Below are positions 42,545-51,536 of a DNA stretch of 64,000 bases, one piece after another; the first letter of the stretch is position 1, and every line of letters starts with the position of its first letter. Below the pieces are notes generated by a model that saw only the letters and a program-made list of their open reading frames with translations, did no database searches and was not told where the DNA came from. Origin of the DNA: CAYLWN01 sp964387625 (GTDB lineage: Bacteria > Patescibacteriota > Microgenomatia > UBA10105); assembly GCA_964387625.1 (NCBI GenBank), contig CAYLWN010000001.1, positions 75,047 through 139,046 of the forward strand, in the 5' to 3' direction. The position numbers were made by a program, and so were the translations under genes.

Positions 42545-43890
42545 AATATTTTTTTAAAAAATATTTAAACTGCTTTGTAATTATATTTTTATTAATTATT
42601 CATCTTGTTTTATTGGTTACACTAAAATTTACTGCTTGGCCGGAAATGCTGACTTATCCTTGGTTAATGTTAAATGGTTATAAATTATATACTGATATTA
42701 TATTACCTTATCCTCCTTTGTTACCGTTATTGTTAAAATTTTTTTATAGTTCTTTTGGATTATCCATTATTTCTTTAAGAATATTTACCATTACAATTAT
42801 AATTTTCTCAGACATATTAATTTATTTAGTTTCAAAAAATCAATTAGGTAAAAAGCTAGGAATTTTTTCATTAATTATATTTATTTTTAGTCAATTATTT
42901 TTTGAAGGTAACGGATTATGGTTTGAATTGGCCAGTTTACCGTTATTACTTATGGCATTATTTTTATTGCAAAGCAAAAAACTTGTATTTACAGGACTGT
43001 TCATAGGATTGTCTATTTTGATAAAACAAAATAATGTTTTATTTATTATTCCGGCACTGCTTTATTTAATTTTTAATAAAAAAAGTATCCTAAAATTTTG
43101 TATATCAGCTATTTTGCCATTTTTAACTGTATTTATTTATTATTTATCAAAATCAAATTTTAACGATTTTTTTTACTGGGTTATATACCATCCGCTATTT
43201 ATTCATGCAAAAAGTCCAGGTTTTTTTCTTAGACCATCAAACATGCAAATTTTGATAATTTTTGCTTGGTTTTTTCCACTAATTATTATCTGGAAGAAGA
43301 ATTTAATATTATTTGTTTGGTTTATTATTTCTTTAATTTTTGCATTTCCAAGATTTGGTTACTTTCATTTACAACTTTCTGTTGCTTTTTTCAGTCTACT
43401 TATCCCTTATATTTTTAATATAAATAAGAAAATAAGATATTTTCTTCTTATAATTTACATTCCGTTGATTTCTTTTGTTTTTTCTAAATTTATTCTAAAG
43501 GAATTAGGTAAGCCGATACGTTTTTTTACATCAGACGTAATAGAAACAAGACAGACATTATCAGCTATTATTCCGAAAAATAGTACCATTTTTTTCCTGA
43601 ATGTTTCTTCAGAATATTTTGTTGGAAGTGAACTATTGCCGGTTAAGCCATGGGCAGATAATTTCCCTTGGTATCTTGAAGTGTCAGGTGTACAAGAAAA
43701 AATTATTAATAGCTTTGATAAAAACAATGTTCAGTGGGTAGTTTATAAAAAATACAATAATGAGGGTAAATATGTACCAGGATCATATAAACCGGAATTA
43801 TTAGATGCTTATATAAATAATCATTATCAGGTTAAAGATAAAATAAATGATTCAATATCCATATTGCAAAGGAAAATTGATGGTAAATAG
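42541..43890 (+). CDS. GT-C-like polytopic membrane protein
   Basis: 449 residues, about ten helices and a soluble tail of about 120 residues. The first loop is AWPEMLTYPWLMLNGYKLYT, with W-P-E replacing the usual acidic motif, followed by DIILPYPPLLPLLLKFFYSS, a common GT39/GT83-like block. WFELASLPLLLMALFLL and ILIKQNNVLFIIPALL (acid and lysine near helix ends) resemble ArnT-related proteins. It is translationally coupled to the previous GT-C gene (4-nt overlap) and followed by a 73-bp gap with a new promoter, so it ends a transcription unit. Confidence 0.72.
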   Translation: MKYFFKKYLNCFVIIFLLIIHLVLLVTLKFTAWPEMLTYPWLMLNGYKLYTDIILPYPPLLPLLLKFFYSSFGLSIISLRIFTITIIIFSDILIYLVSKNQLGKKLGIFSLIIFIFSQLFFEGNGLWFELASLPLLLMALFLLQSKKLVFTGLFIGLSILIKQNNVLFIIPALLYLIFNKKSILKFCISAILPFLTVFIYYLSKSNFNDFFYWVIYHPLFIHAKSPGFFLRPSNMQILIIFAWFFPLIIIWKKNLILFVWFIISLIFAFPRFGYFHLQLSVAFFSLLIPYIFNINKKIRYFLLIIYIPLISFVFSKFILKELGKPIRFFTSDVIETRQTLSAIIPKNSTIFFLNVSSEYFVGSELLPVKPWADNFPWYLEVSGVQEKIINSFDKNNVQWVVYKKYNNEGKYVPGSYKPELLDAYINNHYQVKDKINDSISILQRKIDGK

Positions 43891-43948
43891 TTATATATTT
43901 TGAAAAACTAATTTTTTTATGCATTTTTATCCTCAAATATCAGGAACG

Positions 43949-43957
43949 TGATACAAT
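43949..43957 (+). promoter_or_regulatory. Extended -10 promoter, leaderless type, for the 43964 gene
   Basis: TGATACAAT is an extended -10 element with one mismatch. Its end is 6 nt from the GTG start at 43964, so the mRNA should begin at the GTG. This also supports the GTG start, since the preceding region has no Shine-Dalgarno motif. Confidence 0.5.
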
Positions 43958-43963
43958 TTTAGT

Positions 43964-45025
43964 GTGCGTATAGCATTTTTATCCTTTTATAATGGTCGAA
44001 TTGATCGGGGAGTTGAAGTAGCAACTGCTGTAATAGCTTCAAAACTGTCCCAAGAACATGAAATTACGTTATTTCAGGCAGGGGACAGATTAACTTCTAG
44101 TGTTAATACTCAAATATTGACAGTCGATGGCAAATGGCCTCAGGATTCAAGTGGCAGTTGGTGGCGCAAATTCTATCTAGATCACTATAGCTTAAAGATA
44201 CTTTTATTTACCCTTAAGTTTTTGCCGTACTTTTTCAAACAAAAATACGATGTGGTGATTCCCACAAATGGAGGATGGCAAGTATTGACAGTCCGTTTGT
44301 TAACACATATATTTGGTAAAAAGATGATAGTTCAAGGTAATGCGGGTATTGGCAGAGACGATCATTGGCAATTGCGTCTTAATCCGGACATATTCATTGC
44401 CATATCACCTAACGGATATAATTGGGCAAAAGAAAAAGCACCACAGGTAAAAATTGTATATATTCCTTATGGTGTTGATATAAAATTATTTGATAAGACA
44501 AAACCAGCTTACATACCTCTAAAAAAGCCGATTGTGCTTTGTGTTTCAGCCTTACTGGAATATAAGCGGGTGAACTTACTTATAAAAGCTATGACTAAAG
44601 TGTCTAATGTCAGTTTATTGGTTATCGGTCACGGACCATTAGAAGTTAAAATAAATGAGATGGGCAAACAACTTCTGGGCAGCAGGTTTTTATTAAAAAC
44701 CAATGTTAATCATAAAGAACTGACTGGATATTACAAGGCTGCTGATTTATTTTCATTGCCCAGTAAATCCAATGAAGCATTTGGTATAGTTTATGTAGAA
44801 GCAATGGCAGCTGGTTTACCAATTGTTGCAACAGATGATTTTAACAGACGAGAGATTGTTAAGAGTGCAGGTATATTAGTTAATCCGGAAAATGAAAATG
44901 AGTACGCCCAAGCGATTAAAAATGGACTAGCGCATGATTATTTTGAAAAATCTTTAAATCAAGCTAAAAAATTTGATTGGGAGACAATTGTTGCCTCTTA
45001 TAAAGATTTATTGAATAATTTATGA
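43964..45025 (+). CDS. GT4 glycosyltransferase
   Basis: 353 residues from GTG 43964 (MRIAFLSFYNGRIDRGVEVA). GT-B fold: the N-terminal acceptor domain is followed by the donor domain beginning PIVLCVSALLEYKRVNLLIKA. The GT4 E-x7-E motif is in SNEAFGIVYVEAMAAGLPIV, and DDFNRREIV completes it. It adds a sugar from a nucleotide donor with retention of configuration on the cytoplasmic face. It opens a new transcription unit with the next GT2 gene (4-nt overlap). Donor unknown; GDP-mannose from ManC at 61575 is one possibility. Confidence 0.88.
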   Translation: MRIAFLSFYNGRIDRGVEVATAVIASKLSQEHEITLFQAGDRLTSSVNTQILTVDGKWPQDSSGSWWRKFYLDHYSLKILLFTLKFLPYFFKQKYDVVIPTNGGWQVLTVRLLTHIFGKKMIVQGNAGIGRDDHWQLRLNPDIFIAISPNGYNWAKEKAPQVKIVYIPYGVDIKLFDKTKPAYIPLKKPIVLCVSALLEYKRVNLLIKAMTKVSNVSLLVIGHGPLEVKINEMGKQLLGSRFLLKTNVNHKELTGYYKAADLFSLPSKSNEAFGIVYVEAMAAGLPIVATDDFNRREIVKSAGILVNPENENEYAQAIKNGLAHDYFEKSLNQAKKFDWETIVASYKDLLNNL

Positions 45026-45867
45026 AAATTACAGTAATAATTCCCTCATATAATGAGTGGCCTTATATTAAATATTGCTTAATTTCGCTTTCTAAACAAA
45101 CTATCAAACATGAAATTATTGCGGTTGACGACGGATCTAAAGATAAAACTTATGAGAAACTTGTAGAATTTATAAAAGAACACCATTTTGAAAATTTAAA
45201 ATTATTAAAACAGGATCATTTGGGACCGGCCCAAGCCAGAAATTTAGGCGCAAAAAATGCATTAGGAGAAATTTTGGTTTTTGTTGATGCTGACATGACT
45301 TTTTCAAGTGATTTTTTACAGCAATTAACTAATCCAATATTAGAAAATAAATTTAAAGGAACATTTTCCAAAAACGAAAAAGTGGCTAATTGGGATAATT
45401 TTTGGGCAAAATCTTGGAATTATAATCAAAATTTGGCAAATGATCTAAGAATTCCGAGCGATTACCCATTATTTGCTCCGGTATTTAGAGCTATATTAAA
45501 ATCGGAATTTGAAAGGGTTGGGGGATTTACGAAAGGCTTGGGTTGGGTTGACGATTGGTCATTATCAAAAAAACTGGGTTACAAAGCTTCCTCAACACAA
45601 GCTGTGTATTATCATCATAATCCAGAGACTTTATTTCAAGTTTTTAAGCAAGCAAATTGGATTGGGAAAAATGTTTTTTTAACTGGAAACATAAGTCTTT
45701 TCGTTAAGAATTTAATGAAATATAGTTTTCTTGTGTCGATATTATTAGGGTTTTTTAAATCAATAAAGTTTAAACTCTGGAAGTTTTTTATTTTCAAAAT
45801 TATTTATGACTTCGGTATAACATCGGGTATTTTAAGCACGTTATTTTCCACAAATCGTAATAAATAA
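45022..45867 (+). CDS. GT2 glycosyltransferase with C-terminal hydrophobic segment
   Basis: 281 residues. The motifs are ITVIIPSYNEWPYIKYCLIS, AVDDGSKDKT, AQARNLGAKNALGEI and the metal site FVDADMTF. The later GWVDDWSLSKKLGYKAS contains the catalytic Asp-Asp region typical of inverting GT2 enzymes. A hydrophobic stretch near 235-250 (YSFLVSILLGFF) may anchor it at the membrane. It follows the GT4 gene with a 4-nt overlap, and the next membrane-protein gene starts right after its stop. Donor and acceptor are not inferable. Confidence 0.86.
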   Translation: MKITVIIPSYNEWPYIKYCLISLSKQTIKHEIIAVDDGSKDKTYEKLVEFIKEHHFENLKLLKQDHLGPAQARNLGAKNALGEILVFVDADMTFSSDFLQQLTNPILENKFKGTFSKNEKVANWDNFWAKSWNYNQNLANDLRIPSDYPLFAPVFRAILKSEFERVGGFTKGLGWVDDWSLSKKLGYKASSTQAVYYHHNPETLFQVFKQANWIGKNVFLTGNISLFVKNLMKYSFLVSILLGFFKSIKFKLWKFFIFKIIYDFGITSGILSTLFSTNRNK

Positions 45868-47043
45868 ATGAAAAATTTCGGAAAAATATTACTAACTATT
45901 GCAATATTAATTTTTGGAATTACCAATCCAAATAACTCAATAGACAGACTTCTTACAGGTTTATTATTTTTATATACAGTTTGCATATCTTTTGGAAATT
46001 ATAAGTATTTTTTAAACATTAGTTTTAAAAAGTATTTTAAATTTCTTGTATTCCCGATAATTATTATTTTTATTATAACTAGTTATGGAAATTCAAAAAA
46101 TTTAAGAAATTATCTATCACATGAACCTATAAATGGAACATATAGGACAGATATGGATGATTTTTTAAAAACTTATTATCTGATGAAACAGGGAAATGAT
46201 TATTATTCAAGTTACAAAATGGCTGTAGAAAACAATCCATTTAAAGGAGTTGTTTCAACAAATTTATGGTCATGGAAATTTCCTACAGTTTATTATTTTT
46301 GGAAGATTTTACCAGGGAATGCACAGTCGATATATTTTGTTTTCATTATTTTGGCAATTTTTACTTTATATAGTGCTTATCTATTTACAGCAAATAATTT
46401 ATCGGAAAAAAATAGATATCTGGCAATATTGTCTCCCTATCTCTTATATCCATATCTGCATTATGCCGGGAGGGATGCAACTTTTTTACAGACTGAATGG
46501 TGGGCAGTTATGCTACTAATTATCGGTGCGTATTTTATGTCTGTTAAAAAAATAAAACTAACAATTATTTGTTTTTCACTATCAATCTTAATCAGAGAAT
46601 TGATGATTATTCCGATATTATTTGCTTTTGGATATTTACTGATTAAAAAAAACCATTTATGGCGAATTTTTGTTGTCCCAATTCTATTATTTATAGTGGC
46701 CACAATTCTTCATATGTTTTTTGTAAAAAATCAAATTCCCTTAACTAACCAATTTTTTACACCGAGAATTCATATTTTAGGATATAAAATAATTATAGCT
46801 ACTTTGGCTTTTGGATCATGGGAATTTTACTTTTATAAATTAAGATTATTTATCTGGTTTTATTTAATAGCTTTGATGGGAGTTTATTATCTTAAAAATG
46901 ATAACAAAGCAATTTTATTAGGTAGCCTAATTTTTCCATTATTGATGTTATTTTTGGGCAGTAGTATTTATAATGATTATTGGGGCATATTTTATATACC
47001 GGTTACGTTAGTAAATATTCCATTAATTTTTAATAAATTATGA
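45868..47043 (+). CDS. Polytopic membrane protein, GT-C-like, family not recognised
   Basis: 391 residues with about ten hydrophobic segments. After the first helices comes the outward loop GTYRTDMDDFLKTYYLMKQG with NDYYSSY, followed by LWSWKFPTVYYFWKILPG. An acidic D-M-D-D loop followed by a W/P-rich entry into the next helix fits GT-C architecture. RDATFLQTEWWAVMLLIIGA is a further notable block. I cannot name a family. Its start codon directly abuts the previous stop, and its stop overlaps the next GT-C gene by 4 nt, so it is firmly in this operon. Confidence 0.6.
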   Translation: MKNFGKILLTIAILIFGITNPNNSIDRLLTGLLFLYTVCISFGNYKYFLNISFKKYFKFLVFPIIIIFIITSYGNSKNLRNYLSHEPINGTYRTDMDDFLKTYYLMKQGNDYYSSYKMAVENNPFKGVVSTNLWSWKFPTVYYFWKILPGNAQSIYFVFIILAIFTLYSAYLFTANNLSEKNRYLAILSPYLLYPYLHYAGRDATFLQTEWWAVMLLIIGAYFMSVKKIKLTIICFSLSILIRELMIIPILFAFGYLLIKKNHLWRIFVVPILLFIVATILHMFFVKNQIPLTNQFFTPRIHILGYKIIIATLAFGSWEFYFYKLRLFIWFYLIALMGVYYLKNDNKAILLGSLIFPLLMLFLGSSIYNDYWGIFYIPVTLVNIPLIFNKL

Positions 47044-48440
47044 TTTGGTTAATTTTAATTATTGGTTTTATATTAAGAAGCATAGGATTGAATCAATCAT
47101 TATGGTTAGATGAGGCTGCTCAGGCGTTGGAGTCAATCAGACCATTAAATCAACAATTTGACATTGTTGGTGATTTTCAACCGCCTTTATTTCATTTATT
47201 ACTGCATTTTTGGTTATATCTTGGTAAAAATGAAATCTTTTTAAGATTGTTACCGGTATTAATCGGAGTATTAACAATCTTTGTTATTTATAAATTAGCT
47301 TATATTTTAGGAAATAAAAATATCGCTTTGATCTGTGCGGGCCTACTTTCAATATCCCCATTTCATATTTGGTACAGTCAGGAAATCAGACCTTATGCTT
47401 TATCGGTTCTATTAGGCATAACGGCAACATATTTTTTGGTTAATAAGAAATTTGTCTATTATGCAATATCAACAATATTATTTATTTACAGCATTTATTT
47501 GGCACCTTTTTTAGTCTTAGCTCATGGAATTTATATAGCCTTATTTGAAAAAAATTCTTTAAAGAAATGGATGATATCTATTGGTTTTATGGTTGTTTCA
47601 TTTATTCCATGGATACCACAATTTATCAAACAATTAAATATTGGTACCGGTTTGGTGAGTGCTTTACCCGGTTGGGGAGATGCAGTAAGTACGCCAATTG
47701 TAAAAATTTTACCATTAATATTTGTCAAATTTATAATCGGCAGGATAACTTTTGATAATAAACTGGTTTATGGAAGCATATCAGCCATTTTGTTTACAAT
47801 CTTTACTTACTTAACTATTAAAGGCTGTAAGAAAAATATAAAAATGGCAAAACAATTATTAGTTTTACTCATTGTTCCAATAATTTCGGCTTTTCTTGTT
47901 TCAATATTTTTGCCCATTTTGGCACCACAAAGGGTGCTTTATGTTTTACCAATATTTTATCTATTAATTTCTTTAGGGTTAAATTCAATAGATAATAAAC
48001 AAGTGAAAATAGGAATTATCGGGATATTTCTAGTAATTAGCAGTTATTCAAATTATCAATATGTCACTAACGTCAGATTTCAAAGAGAACAATGGCGGCA
48101 GGCAGTTAAGTTTGTAGAATCTCAAGGGAATAGCAAGAGCATTGCAGTATTTATTTTTCCTGAGGCTTTTGCTCCTTGGAAATATTACAGCCGGAAAATT
48201 GTGCCTTCAATCGGTGTCGCGTCAAAATTTGTCGTAAATCAACAGGACTTAAAACAATCTTTTGACAGAATAAACAAATCAGATAAAGTTTTTTTATTTC
48301 ATTATCTTGAAGATTTAACTGATCCTGAAAAACAAGTATCAAAATATTTAATAGATCTAGGTTTTATAGAAATTAAAAAAACAGATTTTCCCGGAGTTGG
48401 TTTTATCAGTATTTATGAAAAATATATTGCATACAATTGA
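47040..48440 (+). CDS. GT-C glycosyltransferase, GT39/PMT-like
   Basis: 466 residues. The first loop reads GLNQSLWLDEAAQALESIRP, the W-L-D-E-A motif of bacterial PMT/GT39- and GT83-type enzymes. DFQPPLFHLLLHFWLYLGKN and FLRLLPVLIGVLTIFVIYKL follow, as does ISPFHIWYSQEIRPYALSVL, a very common block in this family. About 11 helices precede a soluble C-terminal domain of about 110 residues. It probably transfers a sugar from undecaprenyl phosphate to an external acceptor. A methyltransferase gene begins inside its 3-prime end. Confidence 0.82.
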   Translation: MIWLILIIGFILRSIGLNQSLWLDEAAQALESIRPLNQQFDIVGDFQPPLFHLLLHFWLYLGKNEIFLRLLPVLIGVLTIFVIYKLAYILGNKNIALICAGLLSISPFHIWYSQEIRPYALSVLLGITATYFLVNKKFVYYAISTILFIYSIYLAPFLVLAHGIYIALFEKNSLKKWMISIGFMVVSFIPWIPQFIKQLNIGTGLVSALPGWGDAVSTPIVKILPLIFVKFIIGRITFDNKLVYGSISAILFTIFTYLTIKGCKKNIKMAKQLLVLLIVPIISAFLVSIFLPILAPQRVLYVLPIFYLLISLGLNSIDNKQVKIGIIGIFLVISSYSNYQYVTNVRFQREQWRQAVKFVESQGNSKSIAVFIFPEAFAPWKYYSRKIVPSIGVASKFVVNQQDLKQSFDRINKSDKVFLFHYLEDLTDPEKQVSKYLIDLGFIEIKKTDFPGVGFISIYEKYIAYN

Positions 48441-49152
48441 GAGTATTTTAGGAATTTATAGGTGGCATCCAAAGATAGCACTGAGATATTTGCCTGTTGT
48501 TGATGATATCAAAAAAAATTTCTCGGAATATTCTTCGGTATTAGAGGTGGGAAGCGGAGGATTGGGAATTACGCCATACCTAAAAAAGAAAATAGTTGGT
48601 GTTGATGTATTTTTCGATCTCCCTGTTGATAAAAATATAACAGCAGTTACAGCTTTGGCTAATGAGTTGCCTTTTGCTGATAAAGCTTTTGATACTGTTA
48701 TTTGTTTGGATGTAATTGAGCATAATTCTAATCACAATAGAATAAAAATAATTTCAGAATTATTAAGAGTTGCATCCAGTAAAATATATATTGGTTTGCC
48801 TGTGGGAAAGTTGTCTCAAAAACAGGACGAGGAAATATCAGTAGATTTTTTTAAAAAACATGATCATAATTATGAATATCTGAGTCAACATTTAGAATAT
48901 GGATTACCTGAAAAAGATTGGATTATAAAAACTGTCACTGAGGAAGCTCAAAAATTAAATAAATCAGTGCAAATTAAAATTTATGGAAATATAAATTTAA
49001 AATTCAGAAAGTTTTTGATGAGTGGATGGATATCAGATAATATTATCGTAAATATCCTATTTAGAAAAATATTTATTTTATTTATACCAATTTTTAGAAT
49101 TTTCAATCATAGTCCAACATATAGAGAGTTATTTTTTATAACTATTAATTAA
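48415..49152 (+). CDS. Class I SAM-dependent methyltransferase
   Basis: 245 residues from ATG 48415, overlapping the previous gene by 26 nt; a TTG at 48397 would lengthen it by six residues. Motif I is SVLEVGSGGLGITPYLKKKI, then VGVDVFFD, with ALANELPFADKAFDTVICLD followed by VIEH, typical of Methyltransf_11. The C-terminal 80 residues include an amphipathic or hydrophobic stretch (NIIVNILFRKIFILFIPIFR) that may attach it to the membrane. It stands between a GT-C gene and the flippase gene, so it may modify the lipid-linked glycan before export. Confidence 0.78.
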   Translation: MKNILHTIESILGIYRWHPKIALRYLPVVDDIKKNFSEYSSVLEVGSGGLGITPYLKKKIVGVDVFFDLPVDKNITAVTALANELPFADKAFDTVICLDVIEHNSNHNRIKIISELLRVASSKIYIGLPVGKLSQKQDEEISVDFFKKHDHNYEYLSQHLEYGLPEKDWIIKTVTEEAQKLNKSVQIKIYGNINLKFRKFLMSGWISDNIIVNILFRKIFILFIPIFRIFNHSPTYRELFFITIN

Positions 49153-49156
49153 ATAC

Positions 49157-50431
49157 ATGATAAAACGTATTATAAAATTCGGACTTAATTTAGGTAAATC
49201 ACAAACAGCTAAATCTGTTTATTGGATTTTTTCCGGCAATGCGATATCTGTTGTATTAGCATTTTTCATTACGGTGTTAATAGCCAGATTTTTAACCAAA
49301 GAAGATTTTGGATTATATCTGGCTCTTTTTACATTTGCTTCCCTCTTGGCTGATTTAGCTGATGTGGGAATAGGATCATCCTTATCAAATTTTTTACCAC
49401 CATTGATAACTTTAAAGGATACGCACGGAACTAACGAGATATTAGGTACGGCATTTTATTTAGAATTAATTTTTGGAGGATTAATTTTTATTATATCTTT
49501 GATATTTTCTCCATTTATTTCCAGATTTTTATTTAATAATGTGGCCATTTCAAGCATCATTATCACAGTTTTATTGATGATGCTAATTTTATTTACCAAT
49601 TTTTCAATTTTTGCCCTTACCTCGCAAAAAAAATTTAAAGAAGTTTCTTTAATTAATATCTTAACCAATTTATTAAGATTGTTATTAGTGCTGATTGTGG
49701 TATTTAAGTTTACTTTAAATTTAAACAATATATTGATTATATATGTGATTTCCTTGTTTTTTACTTGGTTTTATTCATTATTTTATCTAAAAATTAAATT
49801 TATTAAATTTTTTCCAAAAATACTGCAAATAAGAAAACTTCTTCAATTTTCCGGATTTTTAGGATTACAAAAGATTTTCATCACAATGTCTTCAAGACTT
49901 GATATGTTAATGTTGGTACCTTTGGCCGGAAATTTGTCTGCCGGTATATACGGTGCGGCGTCAAGAATATTGCAAATATATCCTTTTTTTATTTCCGGGT
50001 TTGGTTTAGTAACAGCGCCAAAATATGCAGAGTTTAGTGATCATAGGAAAGCATTACGTTTTTTCTATAAAACTCTGACAGTAGTATTCATATTTTTAAT
50101 GTCCATAATTTTTTTATATATATTTGCTGATAAATTTATTCTTTTATTATTTCCTAAATACCTTGAATCAATAAATGTTTTTCGTGTGTTGCTAATTTCT
50201 ACAAGTATATTTGTAATCACATCACCTTTTACCACGCTTTTAATTTATACTTTAAAAAAGCCTCAACTAATGGCAATAGCTACAGGAGTTTCTTTAATTG
50301 TTATTTTTACCGGAAATATTATATTTATTCCTATTTATCATGAGATTGGGCCGGCAATCAGTTTAGGTATAGGAAATTTTTCAATGTTGTTAATTTGCGG
50401 AATTAGTGTATGGAAATTTTATAAGAAATAA
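49157..50431 (+). CDS. Wzx-type oligosaccharide flippase (MOP superfamily)
   Basis: 424 residues and about 12 hydrophobic segments. The N-terminus SVYWIFSGNAISVVLAFFIT, then VLIARFLTKEDFGLYLALFT and LADLADVGIGSSLSNF, is the standard polysaccharide-synthase/Wzx pattern. Around 235-275, QKIFITMSSRLDMLMLVPLA and AGIYGAASRILQIYPFF match the middle repeat. It should flip undecaprenyl-diphosphate-linked repeat units to the outside. It sits 4 nt after the methyltransferase gene and 1 nt before the GT4 genes. With a polymerase-like gene at 53296 it indicates a Wzx/Wzy route, separate from the ABC exporter at 12341-13914. Confidence 0.9.
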   Translation: MIKRIIKFGLNLGKSQTAKSVYWIFSGNAISVVLAFFITVLIARFLTKEDFGLYLALFTFASLLADLADVGIGSSLSNFLPPLITLKDTHGTNEILGTAFYLELIFGGLIFIISLIFSPFISRFLFNNVAISSIIITVLLMMLILFTNFSIFALTSQKKFKEVSLINILTNLLRLLLVLIVVFKFTLNLNNILIIYVISLFFTWFYSLFYLKIKFIKFFPKILQIRKLLQFSGFLGLQKIFITMSSRLDMLMLVPLAGNLSAGIYGAASRILQIYPFFISGFGLVTAPKYAEFSDHRKALRFFYKTLTVVFIFLMSIIFLYIFADKFILLLFPKYLESINVFRVLLISTSIFVITSPFTTLLIYTLKKPQLMAIATGVSLIVIFTGNIIFIPIYHEIGPAISLGIGNFSMLLICGISVWKFYKK

Positions 50432-50432
50432 T

Positions 50433-51536
50433 ATGAAAATCGGTATTGATATTTCTCAAATAGCATATAAGGGAAGCGGGATTGCGTCTTACACTCAAAA
50501 TTTGGTTAAGTCTTTATTAAAAATAGATAAAAAAAATCAATATATTTTTTTTGCATCAGCTTTACGAAGACGTTATGAAATAGAAAAATTTATAAAATTG
50601 TTTGATGTTAACGGTAATTATCAATTTAAATTATATCCATTTCCTCCAAAAATGATGTCTTATTTATGGAACAAAATGCATATATTACCGATGGAGAAAT
50701 TTGTTGGAAATACTGATGTATTCCATACTTCTGATTGGACTGAACCTCCGGCTCGGGCTTTAAAAGTCACTACAATACATGATTTATTGATATTTTCACA
50801 ACCTCAATATGTCAATCCATCAATTGTTGAAAATCAAAAAGCTAAACTTAAGTGGGTGACTAAAGAAACAGCGATTATAATAACCGATTCCCAAAGTTCT
50901 AAAAATGATATTATTAAGTACTTAAAATATCCGGCTGACAGGATAAAAGTAGTTTATTTGGGGATTGATAAGATATTTTATCCCCAATCAGATGATGCTA
51001 TACAAAAAGTCAAAAATAAATACAAATTAAATTTTGATTATTTATTATTCTTGGGTGTTAATGATAAGAGAAAAAATTGGGATTTATTAATTCAGGCATT
51101 TTCGCAAGTTAAAACAGCTGGTCTAAAATTAGTAGGCATCAGCAGTTTTCTTAGTACTTATAAATTTACTGATGAAAAAATTAAAATTTTACAATATGTT
51201 GACTTACAAGATATGCCGGCATTATATACCGGAGCAAAAGCATTTATTTACCCATCTTTATATGAAGGTTTTGGTTTACCGGTTTTAGAAGCAATGGCCA
51301 GTGGAGTACCGGTTATAACTTCTAACAGGGGTAGTCTGAAAGAAATTATAGGCGAAAACGGTTTTGTAATTGATCCCTATTCAACAATAGATCTTGTTTC
51401 AACGATAAATCAAGTAATTGGATTATCAAGTGAAGAAAGAAATAATATCATATATAAAGGTATCCAACACACAAAGAAATTTACTTGGGAAAAAACTGCA
51501 TCCGAAACTTTAAAAATCTACGAAAGTTTAATATGA
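50433..51536 (+). CDS. GT4 glycosyltransferase
   Basis: 367 residues from ATG 50433, 1 nt after the flippase stop; an in-frame GTG at 50406 would overlap it. The start MKIGIDISQIAYKGSGIASY is the GT4 pattern with a glycine-rich acceptor-domain loop. VFHTSDWTEPP and VTTIHDLLIF follow, then the donor-domain start DYLLFLGVNDKRKNWDLLIQ and the E-x7-E motif in YEGFGLPVLEAMASGVPVIT. It resembles mannosyl- or rhamnosyltransferases of O-antigen clusters. It is a close relative of the next gene and of 59400-60506. Substrate not determinable. Confidence 0.88.
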   Translation: MKIGIDISQIAYKGSGIASYTQNLVKSLLKIDKKNQYIFFASALRRRYEIEKFIKLFDVNGNYQFKLYPFPPKMMSYLWNKMHILPMEKFVGNTDVFHTSDWTEPPARALKVTTIHDLLIFSQPQYVNPSIVENQKAKLKWVTKETAIIITDSQSSKNDIIKYLKYPADRIKVVYLGIDKIFYPQSDDAIQKVKNKYKLNFDYLLFLGVNDKRKNWDLLIQAFSQVKTAGLKLVGISSFLSTYKFTDEKIKILQYVDLQDMPALYTGAKAFIYPSLYEGFGLPVLEAMASGVPVITSNRGSLKEIIGENGFVIDPYSTIDLVSTINQVIGLSSEERNNIIYKGIQHTKKFTWEKTASETLKIYESLI

